Below are positions 30,743 through 40,712 of a stretch of 64,000 nucleotides of DNA, piece after piece. The notes under the pieces are model-generated. The model ran no database searches, was not told the DNA's origin, and saw only the letters and a list, made by a program, of their open reading frames with translations. A program made the translations under genes and the position numbers. The stretch's first letter is position 1, and every line of letters starts with the position of its first letter. Source of the stretch: Microbulbifer hydrolyticus (GTDB lineage: Bacteria; Pseudomonadota; Gammaproteobacteria; Pseudomonadales; Cellvibrionaceae). Where the stretch lies: positions 2,183,501 through 2,247,500 of the forward strand of contig NZ_CP047491.1 of the NCBI RefSeq assembly GCF_009931115.1, read 5' to 3'.

Positions 30743-31603
30743 ATGAACGGACAGCAACACCCCAATACCACAAGCAAACCCGGCGCCAAGCGCACCGCTT
30801 TTTTTATATCAGACGGCACCGGCCTCACGGTTGAAGGTATCGGCCACAGCCTGCTTGCACAATTTCGCGACCAGCCCGTGGAGCAGGTAACCTTCCCCTA
30901 CGTGGATTCCGATGCAAAGGTTAACCAGGTGTTACAGCGCATTGAGCGCGCCGCCGAGGTGTCTGGCCTGCAGCCGATTATCATCACCAGTATCGTATCC
31001 GACCAGATCCGCAAGCAGTTGCACCGGAGTTCTGCGTTGATGCTGGATGTATTTGAAAGTTATCTCGCACCTCTGGCCAACCTGTTTGGTACCGACCCGG
31101 CACGCACGGTGGGTGTTTCCCATGGTATTGCCGACAATCCACGCTACACGGCGCGGATCGACGCTGTACATTTCGCCATGGACAACGACGACGGACGTCG
31201 CACCCGCGAGTTTGAGAGTGCCGACATCATTCTGGTCGGCGTGTCGCGGTCGGGAAAAACGCCAACCTGCCTGTACCTCGCGCTGCAATTCGGCTTGCGC
31301 GCAGCGAACTATCCGATTACCGAAGAGGATATGGACTCCACCGCCCTGCCAAAGATACTGCGCCCTTTCCAGCACAAGCTGTTTGGCCTCACCATCGACC
31401 CCCGTCGCCTTATGAGTATTCGTCAGGAGCGGCGCGCAAACAGCCGCTATGCTTCGCCGGAACAGTGCGAGTTTGAAGTGCGCCAGGTAGAGCAGATGCT
31501 GCGCCGGGCACAGATCCCCTATCTCGACGCTACCGAGCTGTCCGTAGAGGAACTCGCCACCCGGTTGATGTCCCAGGCAGGTATCGAACGCAGAATCAGC
31601 TAG
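30743..31603 (+). CDS. ppsR: PEP synthase regulatory protein (bifunctional kinase/pyrophosphorylase)
   Basis: DUF299-family protein that inactivates PpsA by ADP-dependent phosphorylation of a Thr and reactivates it by phosphorolysis. The start is ATG 30743 (286 residues; E. coli 277) with AGAGG in front; the open frame runs 109 codons further upstream but through the intergenic region. N-terminal TAFFISDGTGLTVEGIGHS and the P-loop GVSRSGKTPTCLYLA (about residues 166-180) are characteristic, as is KLFGLTIDPRRLMSIRQERR. Divergent orientation to ppsA supports the assignment. Confidence 0.96.
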   Translation: MNGQQHPNTTSKPGAKRTAFFISDGTGLTVEGIGHSLLAQFRDQPVEQVTFPYVDSDAKVNQVLQRIERAAEVSGLQPIIITSIVSDQIRKQLHRSSALMLDVFESYLAPLANLFGTDPARTVGVSHGIADNPRYTARIDAVHFAMDNDDGRRTREFESADIILVGVSRSGKTPTCLYLALQFGLRAANYPITEEDMDSTALPKILRPFQHKLFGLTIDPRRLMSIRQERRANSRYASPEQCEFEVRQVEQMLRRAQIPYLDATELSVEELATRLMSQAGIERRIS

Positions 31604-31703
31604 ATTTTCTATAGAAGCACGAATTGGAGTAAAGTAGCGCCGCCCAAAAGGTGTTGCCGCTGCCGGCCGGGCCAGGCCCCGGGACTTCCCGGCATCAGCC
31701 ATA

Positions 31704-33119
31704 ATGTCAGCTGATGCACTGGCATCCCGTTCAGCAGCCCGAAATGGAACCAGTGCGATGAACTCGCACGGAAGCTTGGTTGACGTTTTGCAAATAGTTT
31801 CCCTGCCCTATTCTCCAAATACCGGAGTTGCATTTACTGCACTCGCCGACCTGCCTCGCCCAGTTTGGCTGGATTCCGGGCAGCCCGGGGCCCGGGGTGG
31901 ACGTTTTGACATCCTGAGCGCTGACCCGGTAAACAACCTCACGCTCAATGCCACAGACCGGGATCCCTTTGAAACACTGGATGACCTTCTGTGTGAGCTC
32001 GCCCCGCAGGAAGTGGACCAGCAAATCCCGTTCTGCGGCGGGGCCATCGGCTACGCCGGCTACGAGCTCGGCGCCAGAGGGAACTTCCTGTCAGCAGACG
32101 ACCGGGAAACACCGCTGCCTGCCGGGCACTTTGGCCTCTACACCTGGGCGCTCATCGTCGACCACCAGCTACAGGCGACACACCTGATCTTCCATCCGGC
32201 CTGTACCGAGATTCAGAAACGCGACCTGAAGGCGCGCTTTACCGGCCTGGATTGGGAGGCTGAGCCCCGCACCGAATCCTTTCGCCTGACGTCTGGATTC
32301 CGCCATGAATTCAGCGCCCAGGAGTATCAGGCACAGGTCGGGGAGATCCTCCGGTACATCCGCGCTGGAGATATCTATCAGGCGAATTTTACCCAGCGCT
32401 TTTTTGCTGAATATACCGGATCCCCGCTGACCGCCTACCTGGCACTTCGCAGCGTGGCCGCTGGCCCTTTCTCGGCATACCTGTCGCTACCACAGGGTGA
32501 GATTCTGAGCCTGTCCCCGGAGCGCTTCATCCTGGCCGACGGAAATTTCTTACAAACCGAACCCATCAAGGGCACTGCACCTCGCAGCACTGACCCCGCC
32601 CGGGACACCGAGCTGGCCAAAGCCCTGGCGGCAAGCCGCAAGGATCGCGCCGAGAACCTGATGATCGTGGATCTCTTGCGCAACGATTTCGGCAAGGTAT
32701 GCCAGCGCGGAAGCGTCCGGGTGCCCAGCCTGTTCGAGCTGCAGAGCTTTGCCAACGTGCATCACCTCGTGAGCACCATCACCGGCCAGATACCGGAGGA
32801 TTTCGGTTTTGCCGAAGTCCTCGCAGCCACCTTTCCGGGAGGCTCGATCACCGGCGCGCCAAAGCGTCGATCCATGGAGATCATCCGCGAGCTCGAGCGC
32901 AGCCCTCGCGGGGTCTACTGCGGAAGCGTTGGCTATATCAGCACCTGTGGCCGCGCCGATTCCAGTATCGCCATTCGTACACTCACGGCGAGCAATGGAC
33001 ATATCAGCTGCGCTGCAGGCGGTGGCATCGTGGCAGATTCCGACCCCGCGGCAGAACACCGGGAGTGTCTGGACAAGGTTCGGGTATTACTCGACACACT
33101 GGAAGACCGCTTCTCATAA
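31704..33119 (+). CDS. pabB: Aminodeoxychorismate synthase component I
   Basis: Chorismate-binding enzyme making 4-amino-4-deoxychorismate for folate, with glutamine amidotransferase PabA. 471 residues with an N-terminal anthranilate-synthase-I-like domain and a C-terminal chorismate-binding domain. The motif EPIKGTAPR distinguishes PabB (Lys) from TrpE (Ala), and FPGGSITGAPKRRSMEII and YCGSVGYIS are active-site blocks. Two starts are possible, ATG 31704 or ATG 31758 (453 residues); neither has a strong ribosome site. The partner enzyme gene pabC is in the same window at 55.7-56.6 kb. Confidence 0.93.
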   Translation: MSADALASRSAARNGTSAMNSHGSLVDVLQIVSLPYSPNTGVAFTALADLPRPVWLDSGQPGARGGRFDILSADPVNNLTLNATDRDPFETLDDLLCELAPQEVDQQIPFCGGAIGYAGYELGARGNFLSADDRETPLPAGHFGLYTWALIVDHQLQATHLIFHPACTEIQKRDLKARFTGLDWEAEPRTESFRLTSGFRHEFSAQEYQAQVGEILRYIRAGDIYQANFTQRFFAEYTGSPLTAYLALRSVAAGPFSAYLSLPQGEILSLSPERFILADGNFLQTEPIKGTAPRSTDPARDTELAKALAASRKDRAENLMIVDLLRNDFGKVCQRGSVRVPSLFELQSFANVHHLVSTITGQIPEDFGFAEVLAATFPGGSITGAPKRRSMEIIRELERSPRGVYCGSVGYISTCGRADSSIAIRTLTASNGHISCAAGGGIVADSDPAAEHRECLDKVRVLLDTLEDRFS

Positions 33120-33299
33120 CAGACCCACATCACGGCAATCAGAGTTGTTAAAACTGTCTCCCGCGCTGGATATCGGGTTATAAATCTATCACCCAATGGT
33201 ATTTCCCCCATCACCGGGACTCTGCTAGATTTCGCGCCAATCCAATTTCCGGTTCCCCCGGCTTTTTTGTCGTGGGCGCAAAACATAAGGCGGTGTCTC

Positions 33300-33578
33300 A
33301 TGCGTATCACCCTGGTAAAAAAAGTACTCGCCGATGGCTCCCTGTGTGCCAAGTGCAAGGATGTCGAGCAAAAGCTCAAGGAAAACGATCAGGAAAAATT
33401 TCTCGACGAAACGCTGATTGCCGATGAGCGGGACCCGGAAAGTGCCGGTATGCAACTGGCACAGCGCCTTAACGTACAGCGCGCGCCCTTCTTTGTAGTG
33501 GAAAAGGAAGGGAGAGACCCAGAGGTGTATACCGTTTACTTCAAGTTCGCGAAAGAAGTCTTGAGTACCGTGAGTTGA
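33300..33578 (+). CDS. Small thioredoxin-like CxxC protein
   Basis: 92 residues starting MRITLVKKVLADGSLCAKC. Cys16 and Cys19 form a CxxC on the first beta-alpha turn, as in thioredoxin/glutaredoxin-fold proteins, and RAPFFVVEKEG supplies the cis-Pro-like strand; the rest is too short for a classical thioredoxin. AAGGCGG precedes the ATG at 33300, so the longer frame from 33267 is not used. It is convergent with cysB. A similarly small protein lies beside cysB and cysH in Pseudomonas (from memory), which suggests a role in sulfate reduction or sulfur redox chemistry; this is inference. Confidence 0.75.
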   Translation: MRITLVKKVLADGSLCAKCKDVEQKLKENDQEKFLDETLIADERDPESAGMQLAQRLNVQRAPFFVVEKEGRDPEVYTVYFKFAKEVLSTVS

Positions 33579-33610
33579 GCTGTCAGGTACCGTACCGACA
33601 CCGAAGAAAC

Positions 33611-33640
33611 AAAAAAAGCCCGGCATCAGCCGGGCTTTTT
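33611..33640. terminator. Bidirectional terminator between the thioredoxin-like gene and cysB
   Basis: AAGCCCGGC-ATCA-GCCGGGCTT stem-loop with A and T runs, serving the convergent genes on both sides. Confidence 0.88.
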
Positions 33641-33668
33641 GATTCTGTACAGGAACCGGAACGAGGAA

Positions 33669-34715
<1,047 letters not shown>

Positions 34716-34897
34716 TTATAAAAACTTAGCGACTTTATGCGGGAAAAGAATAGCAGCGAAATGACTGACGAGCCAACACTTGGCTATTAACGCGGGTTAA
34801 AAATGAGGAAATGGTTACTAAAAGTGACTTTGAGGGAGACATATACGCCAGATGCTTGTCGATGGCGGCAAATTATTCTGGCACTATTTAAACCAAA

Positions 34898-35815
34898 CTA
34901 ATCCTCCAGATTAGCGATACCGTGCGGCACATGGCCGGTGGCCACATGTTGTGCCGCCGAGGCGCAATGGTTGGGCTGATCATCGAAAAACACATCGGCC
35001 CCAAACGCCCGCAGAAACTCACCTTTCGGCAAACCACCGAGGAAGATGGACTCATCGATACGGATATTCCAGGCCCGCAAAGTACGAATCACGCGTTCGT
35101 GAGCGGGTGCAGAACGCGCGGTTACCAGCGCCGTTCGAATGGGACAACGCTCCGCCTCAAACTCCCCTTGCAAGTGCTGCAGTGCCTCAAGAAACCCCTT
35201 GAAAGGCCCTCCCTGCAACGGCTGCTTTGCAGACGCACGCTCTGCAGTAGTAAACGCAGCCAGCCCCTCGCGCTTGAAGATCTGCTCCGCCTCATCAGAA
35301 AAAATCACCGCATCGCCATCGAATGCAAAGCGCAGCACTTCGTCGCCTCGCTGGCGTGCGCCACCGGGAATGAGTGTTGCCGCTGCAATACCCTGCTCCA
35401 GGGCCCGGCGAACATCACTGCCGTCGGTGGACAGGAAAAGATGGCAACCGAACGGCGAAATGTAGCGGTAAGGGCTACCGCCATTGCAGAATGCCGCGCG
35501 GCTGATTCTCAGCCCGTAATGCTCAATGGAGTTGAATACCCGCAAGCCGGTATCGGCACTGTTACGCGACAGCAGAATCACTTCCACCCGGGGTTCACCG
35601 CCCAGGCGTTCGTTGATCTGCAGGAATTTCTCGACCAGCGAGAATGCCTCGCCTTTCGGGAGAACATCATTTTCCCGCTCAATCTGATACGCCGAAAATG
35701 CCTCAACGCCCTGCTCCTCATAAACCTGGTGACTCTCACGCAGATCAAACAGGGCGCGCGATGAAATCGCAATGATGAGTTTGTTCGCGGGTGGCGATTG
35801 GCGGTTGTTGCTCAT
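34898..35815 (-). CDS. 5'-nucleotidase, cytosolic NT5C1/PF06189 type
   Basis: 305-residue protein similar to the cytosolic 5'-nucleotidase I family, which dephosphorylates nucleoside monophosphates. Family blocks are LIIAISSRALFDLRESH, VEVILLSRNSADTGLRVFNSI, ISRAAFCNGG, LSTDGSDVRRAL, FAFDGDAVIFSDEAE and DVFFDDQPNHC. The HAD-like nucleophile region appears as AISSRALFDL rather than a canonical DxDxT, as is usual for this family. It is 14 bp downstream of the TetR gene on the same strand and probably in one transcript with it, so the TetR protein may influence nucleotide salvage as well. Confidence 0.85.
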   Translation of the reverse strand: MSNNRQSPPANKLIIAISSRALFDLRESHQVYEEQGVEAFSAYQIERENDVLPKGEAFSLVEKFLQINERLGGEPRVEVILLSRNSADTGLRVFNSIEHYGLRISRAAFCNGGSPYRYISPFGCHLFLSTDGSDVRRALEQGIAAATLIPGGARQRGDEVLRFAFDGDAVIFSDEAEQIFKREGLAAFTTAERASAKQPLQGGPFKGFLEALQHLQGEFEAERCPIRTALVTARSAPAHERVIRTLRAWNIRIDESIFLGGLPKGEFLRAFGADVFFDDQPNHCASAAQHVATGHVPHGIANLED

Positions 35816-35829
35816 GGCGATAAATGCCC

Positions 35830-36546
35830 TCAGGGCGCCTCCACATCATCCAGCCCGGAGGGCTTTTCATCGTTGCGATGGGGCTCCAGCAATACCAGCA
35901 ACATATTGAGCAGATCGGCGCGAGTGCGCTCCGAGCGCACCCCCTCCTGGTTCACGACCACCAGAAGCATCGCGTGGCAGGTTTCGAGTGTAGCTCGGGC
36001 GAGCCGGTTGGTCTCATTGGGTGGACAGGTAAAACCGAGGCGACGGAACATATCCACAAGGTGGTTGATGACCAGCTCATCGTGGCGCTCATCCAGCTCA
36101 TGCAATTCCGGTATTCCCCACATCGCCTGAACCAGTGGCAGAAGACCCCGCTGCTCGCGGTACACAGACATCCAGCGCTTGAGCAGGTCATCGAGGAAGT
36201 CTTTGAGGCTGAGCTGCTCAAGATTCATCGCGGCAAGCTCGTCCAGACGCTCGGTAAGGCTCGCCAGCCACTGCTCGCCCATCGCGTAGAGGATGGCGTG
36301 CTTGTTCGGGAAATAGTGATACACGGAGCCGACAGAAACGCCGAGCTCCTTGGCGATCAGGATGGTGGTCAGGTCATTCAGACCAACCTGCTCCAGCAGC
36401 CGGCCGGTGGTGTCCAGTATCTGGCGCGCCCTCTCCCGGGCACGGGCCTGAACCGGCTCCCGTCGCGGCGACAACTGATTTTTACGGCGATTCTGTTCTG
36501 CGGTCGACACTACGTAATCCTTTTCACTGAAGTGTCTTTTTAACAT
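35830..36546 (-). CDS. TetR-family transcriptional regulator
   Basis: 238 residues from ATG 36546 (a GTG at 36561 is an alternative; the ribosome site is weak for both). The HTH spans about residues 58-85 (LTTILIAKELGVSVGSVYHYF), preceded by helix RARERARQILDTTGRLLEQ. The C-terminal ligand domain resembles others with an AMWGIPELHELDERHDEL segment. It lies 83 bp downstream of the TonB receptor gene, on the same strand, behind a terminator, and before a nucleotidase gene. The ligand is unknown. It is a candidate for the factor binding the motif shared by the receptor and PuuB-like genes, but the sequence gives no proof. Confidence 0.88.
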   Translation of the reverse strand: MLKRHFSEKDYVVSTAEQNRRKNQLSPRREPVQARARERARQILDTTGRLLEQVGLNDLTTILIAKELGVSVGSVYHYFPNKHAILYAMGEQWLASLTERLDELAAMNLEQLSLKDFLDDLLKRWMSVYREQRGLLPLVQAMWGIPELHELDERHDELVINHLVDMFRRLGFTCPPNETNRLARATLETCHAMLLVVVNQEGVRSERTRADLLNMLLVLLEPHRNDEKPSGLDDVEAP

Positions 36547-36570
36547 AAATGGCCCACTCACTCACCAACA

Positions 36571-36600
36571 AAAAGGCCGGCTATAGAAGCCGGCCATTTT
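36571..36600 (-). terminator. Terminator of the TonB receptor gene
   Basis: GGCCGGC (36575-36581), 7-nt loop, GCCGGCC (36589-36595), followed on the minus strand by a short T tract; 30 nt beyond the receptor stop codon. Confidence 0.75.
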
Positions 36601-36629
36601 GTTCATCCTGTGAGACGAAAGGAACCGTA

Positions 36630-38996
36630 TCAGAAGCGGTAGTCCAGGTTTACACCCACGACACGCCCGCGCGACGGGTCGGTTTTGGTTGCGGGCAGAT
36701 TGTACAGTGCGGGAGCGTAACCCCAGTGGTAGTACTCTTCACCGGTCAGGTTCTCGGCATAGATACCCGCGGTCCAGGACTCATCCGGCGCGGTGAGCGC
36801 AAGACGCACATTGAACACATTGCGCGCATCCAGTTTCACCGCCTCAGTGTTCTCCAGATCGGACCACTGCTCACCGGTGTAGGTGTACTCAGCAGCGTAA
36901 GAGATCTCACCCAAGCCGGTGTTCTGGGTATACGTCAGTACGGTGGCCGAGGAGAACTTCGGAGAAAACGCCATCTCGTTGCCGTTACAGCTATCGCACA
37001 GCTCTTCGGGTGCACCATTGAATTCGGTATCCAGCAGCGCTGCACCCCAGTAGAGGTCCAGGTTGTCGGTAATCAGCCAGCGGGCATCCACTTCCAGGCC
37101 GCGGCCTTCGGACTCACCCACATTGCGGGTGATCGCGGCCGCGCCCACCCAGAACGCCTGCTGCATGTCGTCGTAGGAGTACTGGAAAGCCGCCGCGTTC
37201 AGTGCCATACGGTTGTCCAGCAAGCGCGCCTTGATACCCAGCTCGTAAGACAGCACGGTTTCTTCGTCAAAACGGCTCGGTTCTGCATTGCCGGCATTCA
37301 CCTCGTAGCCCTGCTCGTCCAGCCACTCGTACTGGCTGTCTTCATCCGTACCGTACGCCGGGTCGGTGATGCGATAAGACAGATAGTCGAAGCCGCCGGA
37401 CTTGTAGCCGGTGGCTACGCTGGCGTAAGTGGTCAGCTCGTCACTGATGATGTGCGTCAAGGTTACACGGCCGGAGACATTGTCCCATGTGTGGTCGCCG
37501 CGAATTCCGTCCTCATCGGTATACATGGCCTGGTAATTCCAGCCACCGGTCCAGGTGTCCGGCCAGGGGGAAACCACATCGTAGGTTTTCTGATCCTGGG
37601 TGTAACGGGCACCGAAGCCGAGGCTAGTGGAATCGGTCAGGTCGTAAGTGGTATTGGCAAATACACCCCAGCCGGAGTAATCCCCGAGGGTATCCGCTGC
37701 TTCAATGGAAAGGTTATCCGGAGCGTATTCCCAGGGGTCACCCTCGAAGCCAAAGGCTTCGTCCAGAACATCCTGAGGCAGCGAGGCACAGGTATCGAAA
37801 GTGTCCAGACCCTCTTCCCATTCGTCTGCGTAAATACCGTCACAGATAAAATCTTCGTTATCGATTCCGGCAAAGTAGGCGTTGACCTCTTCCTGGTAAT
37901 AGGAAGCGCCCAGCACGTAATTGAATGGGCCTGCGCTGTTTGAGGTCAGGCGGAATTCCTGACTGAAGAAATCGCCGGTCTGATCGCGCACGTACTTGTC
38001 GATTGGTTCGGGGGTACCATCGAAATCTTCGATGTAGGTGTAATTGTGGGTCTTGTAGCCGGTAATGGATGTAAAGGTATTACCGCTATCTAGCTCGTGT
38101 TCGACCGTCAGGATGACGTCGGCGATCTCGGATTGATCGACACCCTGCACGTCGTTGTATACCTGATCGTAGTCTGCTTCCGGAATCTCGTAAGCGTAAC
38201 CTGCACCGCTGTCGAAGGCCCGGTAGATAGTGCCATCGCCCTCGCGATCCTCATACTGCGCCAGCAGAGTGACGGTGGTTGCGTCAAAGCCATCGTAAAC
38301 CGCGGTGAAGCGCATGGCGTTCAGCTCGCTGGCACCGAGGTCGGGACCACCGGCGAGGTTTTCCACGTGGCCATCCTGGGAAAAGTGCTTGCCCGAAATA
38401 CGCACCGCCAGATCCTCACTCACCGGCACGTCTACGCCACCTTCAAGCTCGGTGCGGCCATACTGGCCAGCGCCAACCGAGACATCGCCGGCGAATACTT
38501 CGCCCGGCTTCCGGGAGGCCATGGAAATGGCGCCGGACGCCGTGTTCCGACCAAACAGGGTGCCCTGCGGCCCCTTTACGACTTCAACACGCTCCAGGTC
38601 GTACATGCTCGGCGTGGCACCGGTGCGGCTCTGGTAAACGCCATCGAGGAAGATACCCAGTGCCGGATCGCTACCGCTACCGAAACTGTTGTTGTTGACG
38701 CCGCGCACGGACACGGAATCGAAGAAGGAGTCATTCGTCTCACCAGAGATTCCTGGTGTCAGAGAGAACAGATCCTTGAAGTCGGAGAGGTTGGAGTCCT
38801 TGATGGTATCGCCACTGAAGGCGCTGACGGCCATGGGCACGTCTTTTAGAGACTCAGCGCGCATCTGCGCAGTGACGGTCACTTCCTCGATTTGCGCGGC
38901 TGCCACTGCACCACCGCTGACGGTCAATACGGCGGCACCAATGGTGGAAGCCAGCAGGTTCTTTCTGGCCACAAACGGCTTATTTGATAGCGTCAT
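36630..38996 (-). CDS. TonB-dependent outer-membrane receptor
   Basis: 788 residues from ATG 38996 (GGGAG upstream). Signal peptide about 1-33 ending AVA-AA, then TonB-box-like EEVTVTAQ, a plug domain (DVPMAVSAFSGDTIKDSN ... VEVVKGPQGTLFGRNTASGAI) and a 22-strand barrel ending in aromatic Phe (LDYRF). The class is the IROMP/Caulobacter-type receptor often used for non-siderophore substrates. Extracellular-loop regions are strongly acidic and include two cysteine pairs (near FICDGIYADEW...FDTCASL and ELCDSCNGN), suggesting disulfides. The upstream region shares a 20-bp motif with the PuuB-like gene, so a nitrogenous (amine-type) ligand is possible; the ligand itself is inference. Confidence 0.92.
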   Translation of the reverse strand: MTLSNKPFVARKNLLASTIGAAVLTVSGGAVAAAQIEEVTVTAQMRAESLKDVPMAVSAFSGDTIKDSNLSDFKDLFSLTPGISGETNDSFFDSVSVRGVNNNSFGSGSDPALGIFLDGVYQSRTGATPSMYDLERVEVVKGPQGTLFGRNTASGAISMASRKPGEVFAGDVSVGAGQYGRTELEGGVDVPVSEDLAVRISGKHFSQDGHVENLAGGPDLGASELNAMRFTAVYDGFDATTVTLLAQYEDREGDGTIYRAFDSGAGYAYEIPEADYDQVYNDVQGVDQSEIADVILTVEHELDSGNTFTSITGYKTHNYTYIEDFDGTPEPIDKYVRDQTGDFFSQEFRLTSNSAGPFNYVLGASYYQEEVNAYFAGIDNEDFICDGIYADEWEEGLDTFDTCASLPQDVLDEAFGFEGDPWEYAPDNLSIEAADTLGDYSGWGVFANTTYDLTDSTSLGFGARYTQDQKTYDVVSPWPDTWTGGWNYQAMYTDEDGIRGDHTWDNVSGRVTLTHIISDELTTYASVATGYKSGGFDYLSYRITDPAYGTDEDSQYEWLDEQGYEVNAGNAEPSRFDEETVLSYELGIKARLLDNRMALNAAAFQYSYDDMQQAFWVGAAAITRNVGESEGRGLEVDARWLITDNLDLYWGAALLDTEFNGAPEELCDSCNGNEMAFSPKFSSATVLTYTQNTGLGEISYAAEYTYTGEQWSDLENTEAVKLDARNVFNVRLALTAPDESWTAGIYAENLTGEEYYHWGYAPALYNLPATKTDPSRGRVVGVNLDYRF

Positions 38997-39091
38997 CTTT
39001 ACTCCCCGTGGGTTATTTTTATCGGGAGTCTGCCCTTTCATTACCACTCAGGACCGACCCGGCGACTGAAGCATTGGGTTTGTTATCCCAC

Positions 39092-39111
39092 AAACCGAAC
39101 AATTATTCAAT
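39092..39111. promoter_or_regulatory. Shared motif upstream of the TonB receptor
   Basis: AAACCGAACAATTATTCAAT differs at only 3 of 20 positions from the sequence at 40526-40545. It ends 95 nt upstream of the receptor ATG. Read on the minus strand it includes TTGAAT, followed 17 nt later by GATAAC, so it may overlap the -35 region. Confidence 0.6.
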
Positions 39112-39118
39112 TTCCAAT

Positions 39119-40426
39119 TTACCGGCCCAGCTTATCCTTCAAGCTGTAGTAGAGCATTCCCGCTACTAGCCCTGGCCAACGCAACAACGTTCCCCCGGGG
39201 AAGTTGTGTGTCGGAATGCGCGACAATATATCAAACCTTTCCTCGGTACCGGCAACCACCTCCGAAAGTATTTTTCCGGCGAATGTGGCTGTCGGAACGC
39301 CGTGCCCGGAATAACCCTGGCTGTAGTACACATTGGGCTCGAGGCGGCCGATGCTTGGCATTCTGTTGAGGGTGATCGCCAGCGTCCCGCCCCATCCATA
39401 ATCGATGCGGGTATCGGCCAGCTGCGGATAGACTTCCAGCATGTATTTGCGCACGAAAGCGCGAATATCTTGAGGGAAACGGGAGGTGTAATTCTCTCCC
39501 CCGCCGAAAACCAGCCGGTTGTCACCGGAGAGTTTCCAATAATTGATCACAAACAGCGTGTCTTGAAGCGCGTAATCGTTCGCTATCAATTCCCGTGCCA
39601 GCTCTTCCGGAAGCGGCTCGGTTGCCAGTACAAAGTTATTGATCGGCATGATGCGCCCGGCCATACGCGGCTCGAGGTCGCCCAGATAGCCGTTGCAGGC
39701 AAGCACCACATTGCGTGCGCGCACGCGGCCTTTTGCGGTATTTACCTGGCAGGGCGTACCACCGCTGTAGCTGGTGACGCGGCTGTACTCAAAAAATTCA
39801 ACGCCCGCTTTGGCTGCCGCCCTGGCCAACCCCAGCGCGTAGTTGAGCGGGTGCAGATGCAGGGAACCGTCATCCACCTGCCCACCGTGGAACCGATCCG
39901 AACCCACCAGGGTTCTAACCTCGTCCTTATCGGCGTATCGCATTTTGCTATAGCCGTACCGCTGGTTAAGAAGCTCGACCTCTTCTTTCAGCCAGGCATC
40001 GTGGCTGGGCTTGGCAGCCAGGTGCATGATGCCCCGTTTCAGGTCGCACTGAATATCGTGCTTGCGGATCAGCTCCTCTACCAGCGCCACCGCCTCCAGC
40101 CCCATATCCCACAAGGTTTTTGCGGTATCGAGCCCCAACATCTTTTCCAGGTCTTCCTGGCCTTTGCGCTGGCCAACGCCAACATGACCACCGTTGCGGC
40201 CGGAAGCGCCCCACCCTATCCTCTCGGCTTCGAGCACGACCACCTTGAAGCCACGCTCCGCGAGGTGCAGTGCCGAAGACAAACCGGTGTAGCCCGCACC
40301 AATAATGCACACATCAGCCTCCACATCCCCTTCCAGCGCACCATACAAAGGCGCGTCGTTCGCGCTGGCCGCGTAGTAGGAATCGGTATGGCCGAGCAGC
40401 TTGGTTACTGTTCCGCTGACAGGCAT
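39119..40426 (-). CDS. puuB: FAD-dependent oxidoreductase, PuuB-like (gamma-glutamylputrescine oxidase family)
   Basis: 435 residues (E. coli PuuB 426). DAO-type fold with the dinucleotide-binding GAGYTG at about residues 43-48 and Glu66 ending the second strand (VVVLEAERIGWGASGRNGGH). Further landmarks are QVDDGSLHLHPLNYALG and YSQGYSGHGVPTATFAGK. E. coli PuuB oxidises gamma-glutamylputrescine to the aldehyde with release of ammonia and peroxide. The start is ATG 40426, seven nt after GGAG; an ATG at 40432 is too close to it, and the longer frame is unsupported. It is divergent from the PuuA-like ligase gene, the enzyme before it in the pathway. Related glycine/amine oxidases cannot be excluded. 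Confidence 0.82.
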   Translation of the reverse strand: MPVSGTVTKLLGHTDSYYAASANDAPLYGALEGDVEADVCIIGAGYTGLSSALHLAERGFKVVVLEAERIGWGASGRNGGHVGVGQRKGQEDLEKMLGLDTAKTLWDMGLEAVALVEELIRKHDIQCDLKRGIMHLAAKPSHDAWLKEEVELLNQRYGYSKMRYADKDEVRTLVGSDRFHGGQVDDGSLHLHPLNYALGLARAAAKAGVEFFEYSRVTSYSGGTPCQVNTAKGRVRARNVVLACNGYLGDLEPRMAGRIMPINNFVLATEPLPEELARELIANDYALQDTLFVINYWKLSGDNRLVFGGGENYTSRFPQDIRAFVRKYMLEVYPQLADTRIDYGWGGTLAITLNRMPSIGRLEPNVYYSQGYSGHGVPTATFAGKILSEVVAGTEERFDILSRIPTHNFPGGTLLRWPGLVAGMLYYSLKDKLGR

Positions 40427-40525
40427 GGACATTCTCCAAAAACAAACAGGTAAGTGCGCCGGCTTAGTGGCAGCAAACCCAAGGCGCAGGGAGCTCGGCT
40501 CTCCTGAAACCTCGGCCAACCACAA

Positions 40526-40566
40526 AAACCGAAGGATTGTTCAATATTTCTTGAATGATAATTCGG
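40526..40566. promoter_or_regulatory. Dyad operator candidate between puuB- and puuA-like genes
   Basis: The left arm CCGAAGGATTGTTCAA (40529-40544) and the right arm TTGAATGATAATTCGG (40551-40566) are complementary at 12 of 16 positions around a 6-nt centre. The left half plus flank (40526-40545) matches the motif upstream of the TonB receptor at 17 of 20 positions. The site is 99 nt upstream of the puuB-like ATG. Confidence 0.55.
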
Positions 40567-40638
40567 TTTCTTGTAATAATCAAAGCTCGCAGGAAGAAAA
40601 ACCTAAAGTTACTCACCTGCGCCCGCGCACATCCGCTG

Positions 40639-40666
40639 TTTGGGATGTTTAGGCGGGATATATACT
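40639..40666 (+). promoter_or_regulatory. Candidate promoter of the PuuA-like gene
   Basis: TTTGGG (40639-40644), 16-bp spacer and TATACT (40661-40666), about 46 nt before the ATG; a small CCCC-AATC-GGGG hairpin follows in the leader. Confidence 0.4.
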
Positions 40667-40712
40667 AAAGAACCCCAATCGGGGAAAAGGCCCTTTATTA
40701 ACAAGGTGTACC

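Noticed and set aside
36549..37943. 464-codon plus-strand frame opposite the TonB receptor
   Set aside because: Antisense shadow across receptor strands and its terminator; sequence is low in recognisable motifs.
39206..40453. 415-codon plus-strand frame opposite the PuuB-like gene
   Set aside because: Antisense shadow; the minus-strand oxidoreductase is unambiguous.
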